In this document: positions 45,001 through 58,719 of the stretch, in pieces
Layout: each line of letters starts with the position of its first letter
Position numbering within the stretch: the first letter of the stretch is position 1
DNA from: Paraspadella gotoi
Lineage: Eukaryota > Chaetognatha
Direction of reading: 5' to 3'
DNA length: 64,000 nucleotides
Assembly (NCBI GenBank): GCA_051294375.1
Contig: CM119268.1
Location: 5,768,147 to 5,832,146, forward strand
Program-made: the position numbers and the translations under genes
Notes under the pieces: model-generated
The model's database searches: none
What the model was told of the DNA's origin: nothing
What the model saw: the letters and a program-made list of their open reading frames with translations, nothing else

Positions 45001-48000
45001 CCGTCTAGTTATCTCAGTCGTACCGTGAATTCAATTTTTTCATTCTTTAAGTTAAAGTTAACTAAAAAACATGAAAAAATATTCACTATATAATATTTTA
45101 AAATTTTTTAAGACGATTACAAATTAAGAGTAGGCTTTTTATGGTAATTTACTATGATTCTTCTTTAACAGGGAAAGCTTTGCTTTCCAAGCTTGATCGA
45201 AGAATTATCCATCGATTTATCACGGTGCTTGTTAATTTAAGCTTTAGGTTAAAACGTCACACCTTTTAATTGCGACGCTAATTTAATACTTCTTGGCCCC
45301 GCTGCTTATGCCGAAAAAATTGGCGCCTAAAAAACACCAACTGCATCGATCCTAGTATCACGACGATCGAAAGCGACGACGGAGAGATGAGAAGACAGAC
45401 ATGTAGACGCTCTGAGTTATCCTATTTAATTGATCTCCAGACAAGAAAAATTCTATGCTTTCAAGGTAATTCATTCTCAGTCTGCGATATCTTCAAGGCT
45501 TCCTCAACTCACCAAATTCGGATGTTGACCAAAAACCATCAGTTACAGAACCTGCACATACACTCATAAGAAAAAAAAGAAAATCAATCAAATAACACAC
45601 CATCGCTTTGGGAACTAATCGGCGATCAATCCATTCTTCTCTGTCTCATCTTTCACTGTTTCTAACCTCGTGCGGTTACGTCAATTCTCGTGGATCATCT
45701 TTACTAGTATTCTGCGAGTCTGAGAATGAGAGCGCTCATTCGCGTAAATTATCTTATATACATAGAGCACATTACTTCAAAGATTTTATGTCAATATATT
45801 CCTATTACATATTCTACATACTATTTGTGAACTACAAATATAATATGTTGTGTTTAATATTCTTCTATATAGTTCTTCTTATTATATGTCCAATACGCTA
45901 GATCGTTATTTAGAACGCACAAAACTCGCTCTACCCTCCACCTGAAGGTCAAATAACACAACTAGGTAACTACGATATTCCGAGTTTCAGATTTACCAAT
46001 TGGCTTCGTAATATTACAAACTCTACTTGTCTTTCAGGTAAATTAGCACGCTCACAGCCTTGTCTGTCTCACATCGCAGAACACTATCTCTTTCTGAGCC
46101 TTCAACATTATCCTCGCTCCCTTTCTTTTTTACTTCTTTCAACATTCGGAGTTTAACTTCTTCTCTTGACTGCCTCATTCAAAACGTCTCTCTCATACAC
46201 GTTTTCTCTCAGTGCTCATTGTCACATCGTCACAATCTCAATCCTCAATCTCGATATCTCACGTCTCTCCTCCTACTTGCTTGCATCTATAAGCTAGTTT
46301 TCATAGACTTTCAAGATGAAATTTATGCCAAAAAAAATCTATTGCGAGTAGTAATCTTTTGGGTCAAAGAGAAATTGTACCCGGCCGAGATTTAAAACGT
46401 CGTTAAAATTCTCCGGGAAACTTTTTCGAGGTTTTTTTTTCTCTTTTTTTTAGACTTTTAAATTATTTCGCGCTAAAATCAGGAGTAAAATGTGCGTGAA
46501 AGTTATAAAGATTACTATAAAATGACCTCTCTGAGAGACATTACAAACGAAAGACATTACTACTTCTCTCTTCGATCTCACTAATATGAAAAGGTTTGAA
46601 CACACGTACGATCCCGCCCCTGTCATTTTTCGCGCGTACTCCCCGAAAATCGTCATGACGTCTCTACGTCTATCCCTGCATCTCTTATTCCACTCGCGTA
46701 CATCTTCCTCCACAGTTCAATACACATCTCCAAAAATTTAACACGGTTCATCCTAAATTCTCTTCGAATCCATTACATTTGTCATTCTCTTAACTATACC
46801 ATTTACACATAACGCGGAGCTACTTGCGCCTTTTTTTTTTCCTCTACAATCAATCTTCAACCTGCTCTCCAGATCTCTCGCATATTCTGACCTCTCTCTT
46901 AGTCTCCTCTACTGAATGATCAACGTCCGCTTATCGCGTGAAAATCATCAACGAATCTCGTCTCTCCTCTCTAACTATTACCAATATCTCACCAATATAT
47001 CCGAATCACGGTCCAACATATATCTCTCGCAGAAAATTATTCAAATCAGAAAAACCGGAAAAACAAAAAGGAACAAAGAAACCCAGTTTTTTCACTCGCG
47101 GGGTAATAGCCTTAGCACTTTCAGATTTTGCTCCCTCTATCTTCACGTCATTTCATTGCTGCCCTATCTAGCAACAATGCAAAACTTTCCCTCAACCCAA
47201 ATCAACGTCCTCCCCCGCCCTCACCCTTCATCGCCCCACCCACGAAGACCCAATGCTTCTTCCTCTGGGCCCTCATAACACATTTATCATCTCAGTCACT
47301 TCTTCACTTTTATCTCCGTACTGTATCGACAACTTCTCCGACCCGAGAGAAGGAATTCCTCGAATTTACTTCGCAGCCGAGACGAAGGCTGTATATAGAA
47401 GGATCGAGCGCGAGGTGTTTACCGGGTGATGGTTTGGGAAACCGAAGTGAAAGATTGTACAGGGTGTTCGACGGATGAATGAGCTCACGAAAGGTTTACT
47501 GTAAATACCAGCTAAAACCGCATGTTAAACAGAACAGAACTAATTTAACTGTTAACCTATCTTACTTTAGCAAATAAGAAGAATCCTTAACCTGCGCCTT
47601 ATCCTACTGGTACTTCTTGTTTCAGACAAGTGCGTCAAGCTGAGATGATAGTAGATCCTAGACCAATTTCACGAGATCCTCACAACACCCATACTTGCAG
47701 CGCCTCATCCATACCTCCAACCCATGAACCCACCCCGTTGCGCAGCCGATCCCATTCAAAAAACATCACTCGATCCTAACAAACCTCGCAGAATTAAGCA
47801 GACTCAACTCGTTTTTTCATCTGTACTACCCATTAGAGATTGTAAATAATTACAGAGTATCGTGTTCAGTAAAGTATAAAAGTAATTTATCTTTTTTTGT
47901 GTAATTGATTCTGCGATAATAAATATCAGTTCGGCAAAAATTACTTTCGTTCTTCCCATACTCTTTAGACTCCCTCCGCCTTAAAATAAAATCATCGCCT

Positions 48001-48195
48001 CAATTTGCCTTTCTTTTCCTCTTGTCTCCTTCTAAAACTCATCTCTCATTGTTCTTGAACTCATTTCTTAAAAACCTCCCCCCTTTCTCTTCACTCTTTC
48101 TTCCATCTCTGTTCTTACTATCTCACAATTGCACATCATCACTACAGCACTCTACATTTACACTTGACACGTATCTTTAAAAATAAAGAGAAGAC
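41994..48195. other. Gene-free, noisy sequence
   Basis: GA-rich sequence to 42560, a 25-N gap at 42572-42596, then AT-rich and purine/pyrimidine-rich stretches. 43200-44100 is noisy with CT and GAAA runs. 44700-45010 has a 111-codon plus-strand frame without domains, and two CGTCACGTCAC sites (about 44905-44960). 45000-48195 is AT-rich with many stops. Nothing recognisable as a gene. Confidence 0.5.
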
Positions 48196-48198
48196 TAT

Positions 48199-49190
48199 TC
48201 TCAAGTAATCTTATTGCAGATTGGAAAATAGCCGAATTCTCTTTTCAGTCCAATGGGTGCTCTTTTTTCTTGGCCAACGTGAGAGGTGCCCGACATTAAG
48301 GTGACGAAAGCGTTGACACGGGTGAAGGTCATCGTGCTCAATGATTTTCTCCAACCATCTTTGCTTAAAAGATCGGCCTCCCTCTCTTTCCTTTCTTTTC
48401 TTCTTTTCTTACTCATTTCCCTTGCTCTTATATCCTTTATTTTTTTATGGCTCACCTTCTTTCCACCTTTCCTCTTCCTTATCAAACTCACGTTTCAGGT
48501 CCGTCTTCTTCTTACTTATTTTCTCTTCCTCTCTTTTTAATCTTTCCTCCCCCTATTTCATCTCTCTCCCATTTCTTCCATCTTTCTTCGTCTTTTCCCT
48601 TTTTCTATCCCTTCTTCTCTCTATTCTTTTTTCCTTCTTTTTCTTTTCTTCTTCCCCTCCTCATCCTCTTTTCCTTCTTTTCCTTCTTTTCTCACTACCC
48701 CGCCTTCTTATTACTTTTTTTGAATAGGAGAAGAAGGGAATAGAAAAAAAAGGGGAAAAAAGACGAAGAAAAGAGGAAAGAAATAGGGAGGAGAGATGAA
48801 ATAGAGAGGGAGGAAAGAGAAAAGAAAGAGGGAGGAAAGAGGAAATAGAGGAAAGAGGAAAGAAGAAACGGACCTTGACGTGTTAGTTTGGATAAGGAAG
48901 AGGAAAAGTGAACAGAAGGTCGAGCCATAAAAACAATAAAGGATAAAGAGCAACGGGAAATTGAGTAAGAAAAAGATAGAAAAGAAGGAAGAGAGGAGGC
49001 CACATTCTTTTTAAGCGAAAGATGAGTTGAGAAAATCATTGAGCACGATGACCTTTTTCACCGGTCGCCTTTCGTCACCTTAATTCCGGGACCCCCATCT
49101 CACTTGGCCAAGAAAAAAGAGCACCCATTGGCTGAAAAGAGAATTCGGCATTTTCCAATTCTTGCAAATAAGATTACTTGAGGAAGTAGA
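48199..49190. repeat. Imperfect inverted repeat, arms ~490 bp
   Basis: TCTCAAGTAATCTTATTGC at the left end is the reverse complement, with small changes, of GCAAATAAGATTACTTGAGG at the right end; internal landmarks (CCAATGGGTGCTCTTTTTTC, GGTCATCGTGCTCAATGATT) pair likewise around about 48700. Arms differ by scattered indels, pointing to a read that copied both strands. Confidence 0.75.
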
Positions 49191-50565
49191 AACGAGAAAC
49201 GATTCATATTAAATCTTTTCATTTTCAATTGTAATAAACAAGTAAAGTACATAGATGAGTAAGATGGGAAAAATGAAAGGCAAAATAAGATGGACAAGTG
49301 CCTCCGTAAAGAAAAAAATATTTTAACTTCGCCATTTTTTTAATTAGGATAAATAAAAAAAAACGCTTATTGCTATCGGAGTTGTTGTTGTCGGTGTTCA
49401 TGTTGTGGTTCGTCGTTTGTGGTCGTTCCAATTGTGGCCGTCGTTGTGCGTCGTTATTGTTCGTCGTCGTTCGTGTAGGCTGTCGTGGAGAGAGAGAGAG
49501 AGGAAGAGGAGAGAGAGGATGGAGATAGAGATGGAGAGAGGAGAGAGAGGGAGGAGAGAGGAGGACGAGAGACGAGAGACGATCGATAGAGGAGAGAAGA
49601 GACGAGACACCGAGAGACCGAGAGAGCAGGCGAGGAGAGACGAACGAGACGGACGGCAGAGGAGACGAGAGCAAAGAGAGACGAGCGAGAGAGAGACGAG
49701 ACGAGAGTACGAGAGAGAGAGGACGACGAGAGAGAGGAACGTCAGTCTTTTACTGCGAGGTCAAGATCTTATATATAGACATTTCCGGTAACCAATTTCT
49801 CTTTCGCACCCAAAGACCCAAGATTTTCATAAGTCACTCATATGAAATATTTATGCGCATGAGCTTATGGTATGTACATGACAAGAAACTTTAAGACGTT
49901 TTATGAGCATAAATTAAACTCCAAATTTGAAAAAAAGCGTAATGTTAGGCAAAGTATAGTTCTGCCTTAACACAATTTCTGCTATTTACCTGAAAACAAT
50001 TGAAATACGCCTATTATACATTAGTCCGACGAACAATTTTGTTTTAACGATATATGACATAAAAAGAGAGAAGAGAGAGAGAATAGAGAGAGGACGAGAA
50101 GAGGAGAGACGAGAGGAGGCGAATCGGAGAGACCGAGACGTGAGAGATGACAGAGAGCAGGAGAGAGAGAGACTCGAGAGAGTAGAGGAGAGAGAGATAC
50201 ATTTGAATGAAATGTTAGAAACAGAGCTTCATGGCCGATTCTCTCAGCGAGCGCGGGAATATAGAGAGAGAGGAGAGAGAGCAGAGATGAGAGAGAGAGA
50301 GAGAGAGATGAGAAGACAGAGAAGAGAGCAGAGAAAGAGAGAGAGACGATGAGACGAGAGAGAGATATTCGACGTGCTGTGATGGATTTCGCTCCTTTTC
50401 CTCTTCCTCTTCCCTTTCCCTTGCATAAACACTTGCTCTTCTTCTCTCATCCTCTTCCTCCTCATTCGTGCACGTGAATGCTTCAAACAGCGTTAGGTTT
50501 GAACATCAACGGCCTAAAGTTAGTGAAGCTTATGTGTTTGCGTTTCCAAATCTGTTTTGCTATAA

Positions 50566-50656
<91 letters not shown>

Positions 50657-50745
50657 ACAGCTTCAGCCGTCGAGTTCCGGTTCTAAGATTTTGTGATGCC
50701 TGATCCGGTTTTATGGTTTCGTTCGTCAACGTCATCGCGTCCTCG

Positions 50746-50758
50746 GTTGCCAAGCAAC
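50746..50758. promoter_or_regulatory. Candidate X-box (RFX site), copy 1a
   Basis: GTTGCCAAGCAAC, an imperfect palindrome one base short of the X-box consensus, in a CpG-rich patch with CGTCAACGTCATCGCG before it. The repeated copies are at 51939-51951 and, with the full 14 bases GTTGCCAAGGCAAC, at 58813-58826. Confidence 0.4.
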
Positions 50759-51762
50759 GGCCTCGTACGTCGGCGCTTCGTCATATGTTTTTTTATTCTC
50801 AGATTTCGTTCAACAAAGTTTACAAAGTTTACCTTTTTAGTACAGAATGCTGAAGGAATTATATTTATCACTTAGAATGAATTATAAAATTAAAAATTAT
50901 TTCGCTAAAATATAGTTTTCAATTTTTTGATAGTTAAATCTTTAAACTCTCATTAAAAAAATTTTAATTATCTTTCATCAGAGTCTTTCTTACCAGGATA
51001 AATTTTAAATTAAACTCAGGCAACCCTGGTTTGAAAAAATACTATTATTGAAGCTAATATAATAATACATAATNNNNNNNNNNNNNNNNNNNNNNNNNCT
51101 AAAGCGAACTTTCATAAATACAAATATTTTTGTTCAAAATTTAAGAAAAATTAAATGCGAAAGAAAAAATTCTTGAAAGATGCTTCTTAAAAAATTTCGA
51201 GCGTCATTCGATGCTTGGTTGAGAGAGAGAGACGAGATGGGAGGCGAGATCGGAAGAGACCGAGACGTGAGAGATTGACGAGAGAGCAGGAAGAAAGAGA
51301 AGAGAGGACGAGAGACAGAGAGAGCAGAGCAGAGAAGATACATTGAATGAAATGTTAGAACAGAGCTTCATGGCCGATTCTCTACAGCGAGCGCGGATAT
51401 AGAGAGAGAGAGAGGAGAGAGATGAGAGAGACGAGGAGACGATAGAGATCGAGAAGAGCCAGAGAAGAGATGCAGGAAAGAGAGAGAGAGACCGAGAGAC
51501 GAGAGAGAGATATTCGGACGTTCTGTGGATGGAATTCGCTCCTTTTCCTCTTCCTCTTCCCTTTCCTCCTTATGCATGAACACTTGCTCTTTCTTCTCTC
51601 ATCCTCTTCTTCCTCATTCTGCACGTGAATGCTTCAACAGGTTAGGTTTGAACATCAACGGCCTAAGTTAGTGAAGCCTTATGTTGTTGCCGTTTCCAAA
51701 TCTGCTTTGCTATAATTTGTTCCCTTTCTCTCTCTTCTCTTCTCTCCCTCTCTTCTCTCTCT

Positions 51763-51852
<90 letters not shown>

Positions 51853-54007
51853 ACAGCTTCAGCGTCGAGTTCCGGTTCTAAGATTTTTGATGCCTGATCC
51901 GGTTTTATGGTTTCGTCGTCAACGTCATCGCGTCCTCGGTTGCCAAGCAACGGCCTCGTACGTCGGCGCTTCGTCATATGTTTTTTATTCTCAGATTTCG
52001 TTCAACAAGTTCTACAAATGTTTACCTTTTTAGTACAGAATGCTGAGCGAATTAATTTATTCACTTAGAATGATAAATAAATTATTTGCTAAATATTATT
52101 TTCATTTTTGATTAAATCTTTAAACTCTAATTAAAAATTTTAATTATCTTTCATCAGGAGTCTTTCTTTACCAGATAAATTAAAAATTCATCTTCTCTCT
52201 TAATAAAATATAAAAAAAAAATATTTTTTTACTAATTTTCTAGCTTTTTTTAAATTAATTTTTGAATCTCTCTCTCTCTCTCGATTTAAACGAATAACTT
52301 CGTCAAAGCGAGTCAGTGATAATAGTGATATAAGTGATATAAGCGTCAGTGTGATAATCATGGAGAGAAGATCTACTGAAAGCGATAGAAAATGGTCGTC
52401 GAATCAAAGGCGATCCACGACCAGTTCCAGGTTGTGGTCCACGTTGGTGGTCGAAGTTGTGGGTAAAAAGAGAGAGAGAGAGAGACAGGCAGACAGACAG
52501 ATCTAGTCACAAAAAGAAATGATATACTATATAGAATAGAAAAAAATTAAAACGAAAGTAGTTTGAAATTGATAAGTGAATAAAAACGGGATCGATACGA
52601 GATACTTGACATTATTCGGAAGACAACACAAATATTCAGCAATATTTAGAACTTAGTATTTTATATTTAAACAATTTGACACGCTTTCGATCTTTTTGAT
52701 ATTTTAACTTCGAATGAACCGAAATCTAAGATATAAAAGGAATTAAATTATGAAATTAATGAAGTATAATCAGAATACGCGTCGTGAAACTTCCACGCGA
52801 TCTTTTGTTTTTCAAACTGCCCGTTTCCCTTGTCAAGTTTTTCTATCGACGATTCGGAGAAACGAACTTATTTCTCCGCTTGAGGTCAGCACGAGTCCGT
52901 CGCCGCAGAGTCTGGCTCCGGTTCGAGTCCAACTTTTGTTTGTCGACAGTCAGCCATGTTTGACCAACTTTTTACTCTTTCTGCTTTTTATTTTTTTGAG
53001 CGAATTTGAAAATTCTTCGCTGTTTTGATTCGATTTGCCAGAAGAAAACAAAAACCAAAAACAAAAAAATAAAAACGAAACAAGTATATAAAATGAATTA
53101 CTAGTCAATGAAATAAGACTGAAAATTCAAAAAACAATGTATTTCGAATTCTCAGCGAAACTTTTTTTTTTTCATTCCGTTGAAAAACTTTTAAAATAAA
53201 ATCTCAAATGAATTTAATATCTAAGTCGATTTTCTCAAACCGGTTCGATCGTTGAATAAATTACGCTCGTTAATTTATTTATTTCTTTAAATTATACCTA
53301 GCCAGAAATTAAGGCTATTTTTACAACACTTCTCTACTGATTTGATCTCTCAACAAATAAGGTTGGCTGTCGAGACGGATTGTATACTTGTGTGAAAGGT
53401 GAGAGGTGGGCCAGTGTGGGCGAGTGTGCGCTCGTGTGCCTCGACTGTGAGATTTCTGTTTTCTTGAATCTGGTTCGTTATGATAAATATTGTAATAAGT
53501 TGATAAACAACGTATGACGAGAAAAGTCTTACGATTTTACATTAGCTTCTATTGCTTGAAAAGACTTAATAACGTATGTATTAGGATGAGTAAAATAACA
53601 TTTAGGAATAATAACTTTAAATAATAAATGTGTTGTTAATTGTTAATTTCAAAAATAAATACGAAACAATTTGAGATAATTTTTTTATAGGGCCACAAAT
53701 TTTTCGCACTTGATCACTTGATTCAATAATAATATTATTATTATTTTTATATTATTATTTTCATTATTATTATCTGTATTACTACTATTATTATTATTAT
53801 AATTATTATTGATATTGTCATTATTATTTTTTTTATTATTTATTTATTTATTTATTTACTTAATAATGCTTAACTAGTTAAAAAGGTTGGAAAATGAAAA
53901 ATGAGGAGAGAAGAGATGAATAAAAAAATTGAGAAAAAGAAAAGAGCGAAACAAGGGAAAACGGAAAGGGAGGGAGAGAGAGAGAGAGAGAGAGAGAATA
54001 GAGAGAG

Positions 54008-54067
<60 letters not shown>

Positions 54068-54168
54068 TCACTTGTCGCGCGATGGTGCTGAGTCGACAGA
54101 ATGACGATCATCCTCTTTCGCTGGCAGATGGGATAATTGATGGTGTGTAAGGGGAATTTAAAAGAGAG

Positions 54169-54202
<34 letters not shown>

Positions 54203-54839
54203 AGAGAGAGAGATGAGAGAGAGAGAGGAGGAGAGAAAATTGTGATAAGGAAGAAAAGGGGAAATAGGAAGATAACAGGACGAAGTAAATATGGGATGAA
54301 GAGGGAAAAGCGGTTATAGGATAATGTTAAATAACATGTGGGAAATAAATATTAACTAGGGATAAAAGAAATAAAGGAAAATTGTGTAATGTAAAAGAAG
54401 TTTTCAAAATGTCAGAAAATAATTTAAAAAGAAAGAAAGAGAAAAGAGGAACCTTTACAAAAAAAGGATAAAAGAAAAGAAATAGCAAGAAATGACGAAT
54501 GTGAAAAATATAAGTATTATAATTTGATATAACAACATAATGATTTGATTTAATGATGTTAAAAAATATATTTTTTTTAAAGAGTGCGTCCTATTTCATC
54601 ATCCCCTTAACTATCCGCATGTGTTTCAATTTTAAGATAATAAAAGACATTCATCAAATTGTTTCGTCTTTATCTTAATTTTCACTTTTTTAACTTGAAA
54701 GGAAGTATAAATGAAATAATAAAAAAAAGAACTGTAATTCCTACTTGTTGCACCACTGTGACTTTCTGACACATGTATTTCGGGGTTATGTAAATTTTGA
54801 ATGTATATATGATACAGTATTCGTATAAAATGCTTTCCT

Positions 54840-55530
54840 CGTCACCTCCTATTTTTTAAATCCTCTTCAATCTCAACTCACAAACGATTTCACAAAAAAA
54901 CCGAAGCCTCTTTCTCTTTTCTCCCCTTCCTCACCTCGTCCTCTTCCTTACTTTTTTTAAACTAACCCTGCCGCCTTTTCCCCCATCCAATTTTCCTTTT
55001 TAAACCCACCCTGCTCCCTTTTCCCTTTTCCCCCATCCACTTTTCCTTTTTAAATCCACCCNNNNNNNNNNNNNNNNNNNNNNNNNNNNNNNNNNNNNNN
55101 NNNNNNNNNNNNNNNNNNNNNNNNNNNNNNNNNNNNNNNNNNNNNNNNNNNNNNNNNNNNNNNNNNNNNNNNNNNNNNNNNNNNNNNNNNNNNNNNNNNN
55201 NNNNNNNNNNNNNNNNNNNNNNNNNNNNNNNNNNNNNNNNNNNNNNNNNNNNNNNNNNNNNNNNNNNNNNNNNNNNNNNNNNNNNNNNNNNNNNNNNNNN
55301 NNNNNNNNNNNNNNNNNNNNNNNNNNNNNNNNNNNNNNNNNNNNNNNNNNNNNNNNNNNNNNNNNNNNNNNNNNNNNNNNNNNNNNNNNNNNNNNNNNNN
55401 NNNNNNNNNNNNNNNNNNNNNNNNNNNNNATCCACTTTCCCTTTTTAAACCCACCCTGCTCCCTTTCCCCCCACCCACTGATTCTCCACCCAACCCAAAC
55501 TCTTCCACGTCAAAACCGTAAATGATAAAC
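54840..55530. repeat. ~48-bp CT-rich minisatellite, gapped
   Basis: Units around CCCTTTTTAAACCCACCCTGCTCC lie on both sides of a 368-N gap (55062-55429). The second copy reads through the array at about 62030-62560. Confidence 0.85.
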
Positions 55531-55640
55531 GAGGAGAGGAATTTAATTCCCCACCAAACGTCATTTGTTTGTGAGCGAAGGGATTTTCACTACTGGGCGA
55601 CGCTGGCGCCAAATCGACCGCGGCGGCCGGCGGGGGAAAC

Positions 55641-56394
55641 AGAAAAAACAAGGAAAAAGACACAGAACCAAGAGAGCTGCTCAGGAAAAAGCAGGAAGGA
55701 AGAAAAGAAAAAAGAGAATTACCTAGGAGAAGAAAAGGCAAGCACAGGAAAGGAAGCGAGAAAAAGGAGAGAAGAAGAAAATGTGAAAGACGGAAAGAAA
55801 GACGACAAAAAGAGAGAACAACAACAAAATGGAGGCAAAAAAGAAAAAAAGCAGGAGAGGAGAGAAGGAGAGAAGAGGAAAAAAGCAAGAAGCAATAGAC
55901 AGGAGAAAGCGAACGGTGAAAATAACCAAGAATGAGAAAGAGCAAGAAGCTTGAGAGAACAAAAAGGAAAGAAAACAAAGGACAGGAGCAAAAACAAACA
56001 TAGGGAAAAGAGAGATCAGGATTAGGGAAACATTAAAACAGGAATGTGACGAGTAGAAAAAAAAGAAAGTAACAGCAGGAGGTTGGGGAGAAAAGAAGAC
56101 CACGAAGAAAGAGAACAAGGACGCAGAAAAAGAAACAGAAAAGACAGGAAAAACATGAATACGGAGAAGAGGGAATAGAAAAAAAAAACGGCGGAAACAA
56201 AAATACGAACAAGAAAAAGAGGAAAGAAATAGGGACGCCGAAAGACGGAACATAGATAGTCGGCAGCGGGGAAGAGAAAAGAAAAACAATAAAGAAAAGA
56301 GAAGGAAATTGATTAAAAAAACAAACAGAAAGAACGTAGAAAAAAATCATGAGAAACGAAAAAGAAAAGAAACAAGCAAAGAAAAGATAAGAAG
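55641..56394. other. Noisy purine-rich filler
   Basis: GAAA/GGAA-rich sequence with no stable motif. Parts resemble 48720-48960 (AAGAGGAAAGAAATAGGGA), suggesting an uncorrected read over the same locus. Confidence 0.5.
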
Positions 56395-57710
56395 AAAGAG
56401 AGGGAGGGCCACCATTCTTTTTAAAGAGAAAGACGAAGTGAGGGGAAAATATCTGAGACGTAGACTTCTTCACACGGTCGCGTTCCGCGCTTCACTCTTA
56501 ACCGGACCCCATCCACATTGGCCAAGAGAACAACAACGAGAGACCATCTTCGGCATGAAAAGAGAGGAGAAATCAATTTTTCCCAATCTTCTGCAAACAG
56601 TAAGATCTTGAGGGAAAAATAGACGAAACGATCATTATTAAATCCTTCTTCATTTCAATTTGAAACATAAACAAGAAAGTAAAAATACGCAGACACCGAT
56701 GAGTAAACGATGGGGAAAAAAAAAGAAAGGCAAATAGATGGACAAGTATGCGTAAAGAAAAAAAATATTTGTAATCTTCGCCATTTTTAAATTACGGATT
56801 CAAATAAAAAAACGTTACTGCTATCGGCAGCTTCGTTGTTGTTGGTGTTCAATTGTGGTCGTCGTTAGTGGTCAGTTAAACTGTGGTCGTCGTTGTGGTC
56901 GTTATTTCTCGTGCCGTTGTGTGTCGTGGGCGGAAGAGAGAGAGAGAGAGAAGAGAGAGAGGAGAGGGAGACCGATGGAGAGAGCAGAGACGGAGACGAG
57001 ACGAGAGAGAGACGAGAGAGAGAGAGCAAGACAGAGGACCAGAAGAGCGAAGAGAGTGGAGGTGAGAGAGCCAGACTACGCGGGACGCCGAGAGGAGAGA
57101 GACGAGAGGGGAAGAAAAAGAGGAGAAAAGACCCGAACCGGCACGAGAGACGAGGAAGGGAGGGAGAAAGGTCAGTCTTTCTTATGCGACGCCGGTCCAG
57201 TTTCAAAAGAATCTATAATAATTGTGATTTGGTTTAACCACCATTTCCTCCTCTTGACAAGCACACCAAACCCAAAAACCACAAAAAAGAACCCAAAAGC
57301 GATCTTTTCAATTACATAACGTCACTCATATCGACAAATATATTTATGCGCTATGAGCTTCATCACCCAGAGTAATGTACTGACAAGAAACTTAAGCGGT
57401 TTTATGCAGCCATAAAATTAAACTCCCCAAATTGTTGAAAAAAAGGCGTAATGTCTACGGCCAAGAGTATAGTCATTTGCACTTAACACCAATTTCCTGG
57501 CTATTTACCTGAAAACAATTGAATACGCCTATAGACATTAGATCCGGAAACGAACAATTTTGCTTGTTTAACGAGTTATATGACAAAAAAACCAACACTT
57601 TCATAAAACAAATAATTTTTAGTTCAAAATTAGAAAAATCTAAAATTGGAAAGAAAAATGCTTGAAAGATGCTTCTTACTAAATTTCGAGGCGGTCATTC
57701 GCATGCTTGT

Positions 57711-57754
<44 letters not shown>

Positions 57755-58621
57755 AGAGAGCAGAGATGAGAGGAGGAGGGAGGGACGATCGATCGACGGC
57801 AGCGGAGCGAGAGAGAAAGAAAGGGAGGATGAGGATGGCCGGAGAAATGAGACTGGACGAGAGAGGACGCGACGAGGAGGAGGGAACCGAGAGCTGGAGG
57901 AGCAGGGCAGACGATAAATCTTCTTGAATTGTGGAAAAATAAAATTTTATTGCAAGAAAAAGCCCCAAGGAGGCTTTTCATTTGGGCAACGGATTCTTCT
58001 TCAACGAAGCGCGTAATCAGGAGGAGAGGAGAGAACGGAGAGAGAGTCTGAGAGAGAGAGGAGAGAGAAGACGACGACGGGAAGAGGAGATCGATGAGAG
58101 TACGGAGAGGCGAGCGGGGAAGCGAGAGAGCGGAGAAGAGAAGAGTCTAGAGAATGAACTGGAGACGAGGCGGAGACTCGAGGGGGGGGAGGATGAATAG
58201 AGATACAAGCGGAGAGACGGGACAGAGCGGGGATGAAGGGAGACACTCGAGAGGGGAGGAGGGCTGGGAGGGAGAGAGTATCATGGTCCGACGCTGCTGT
58301 GAATGGGAATTTCGCGCTTCTTTCTCCTCTTCCTCATTTCCCTTCCCCCTCTTAGCCAAATAAAAACACATTTGCTCCTTATTTTTTTTCTTTTTCTTCG
58401 CTCTCCTTTTTTTTTCTCCATCCCCCTTTCCCCCTTTTCCCCACCTTCCTCCCTCCATTACTGCCACACTGTGTGGGTTATATGCTTCAAACAAACAGCC
58501 GTTAGGTTTTTTGAACCAATTCAAACCGCCTAAGTTACTTTCTTGAAGTAGTTGTGAGCTTATGGTCTGTGCTTTCCGTTCCATTCTGTTTCTGTTAAAA
58601 TTTGTTCCCTGTTTCCTCTCT

Positions 58622-58719
<98 letters not shown>

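Larger units (their letters stand above)
48990..55640. repeat. Duplicated block C, copy 1
   Basis: Same landmark order as 56395-62740: a GTTGTTG/GTCGTCG run, GA tracts, the CT tract, the X-box region, the AACAAATAAGGTTGGCTGTC segment, (ATT)n, GA tracts and the CCCTTTTTAAACCCACC minisatellite. Copy 1 has the cleaner right half. Within it, 50060-51073 is itself an extra copy of about 51225-52170, closed by a 25-N gap at 51074-51098. No gene is recognised; the frame at 52750-53028 has no domain. Confidence 0.75.

Noticed and set aside
52750-53028. 92-codon frame shared by both C-block copies
   Set aside because: The second copy (59744-60133 region) does not keep the same frame and no motif is present; weak evidence for coding.
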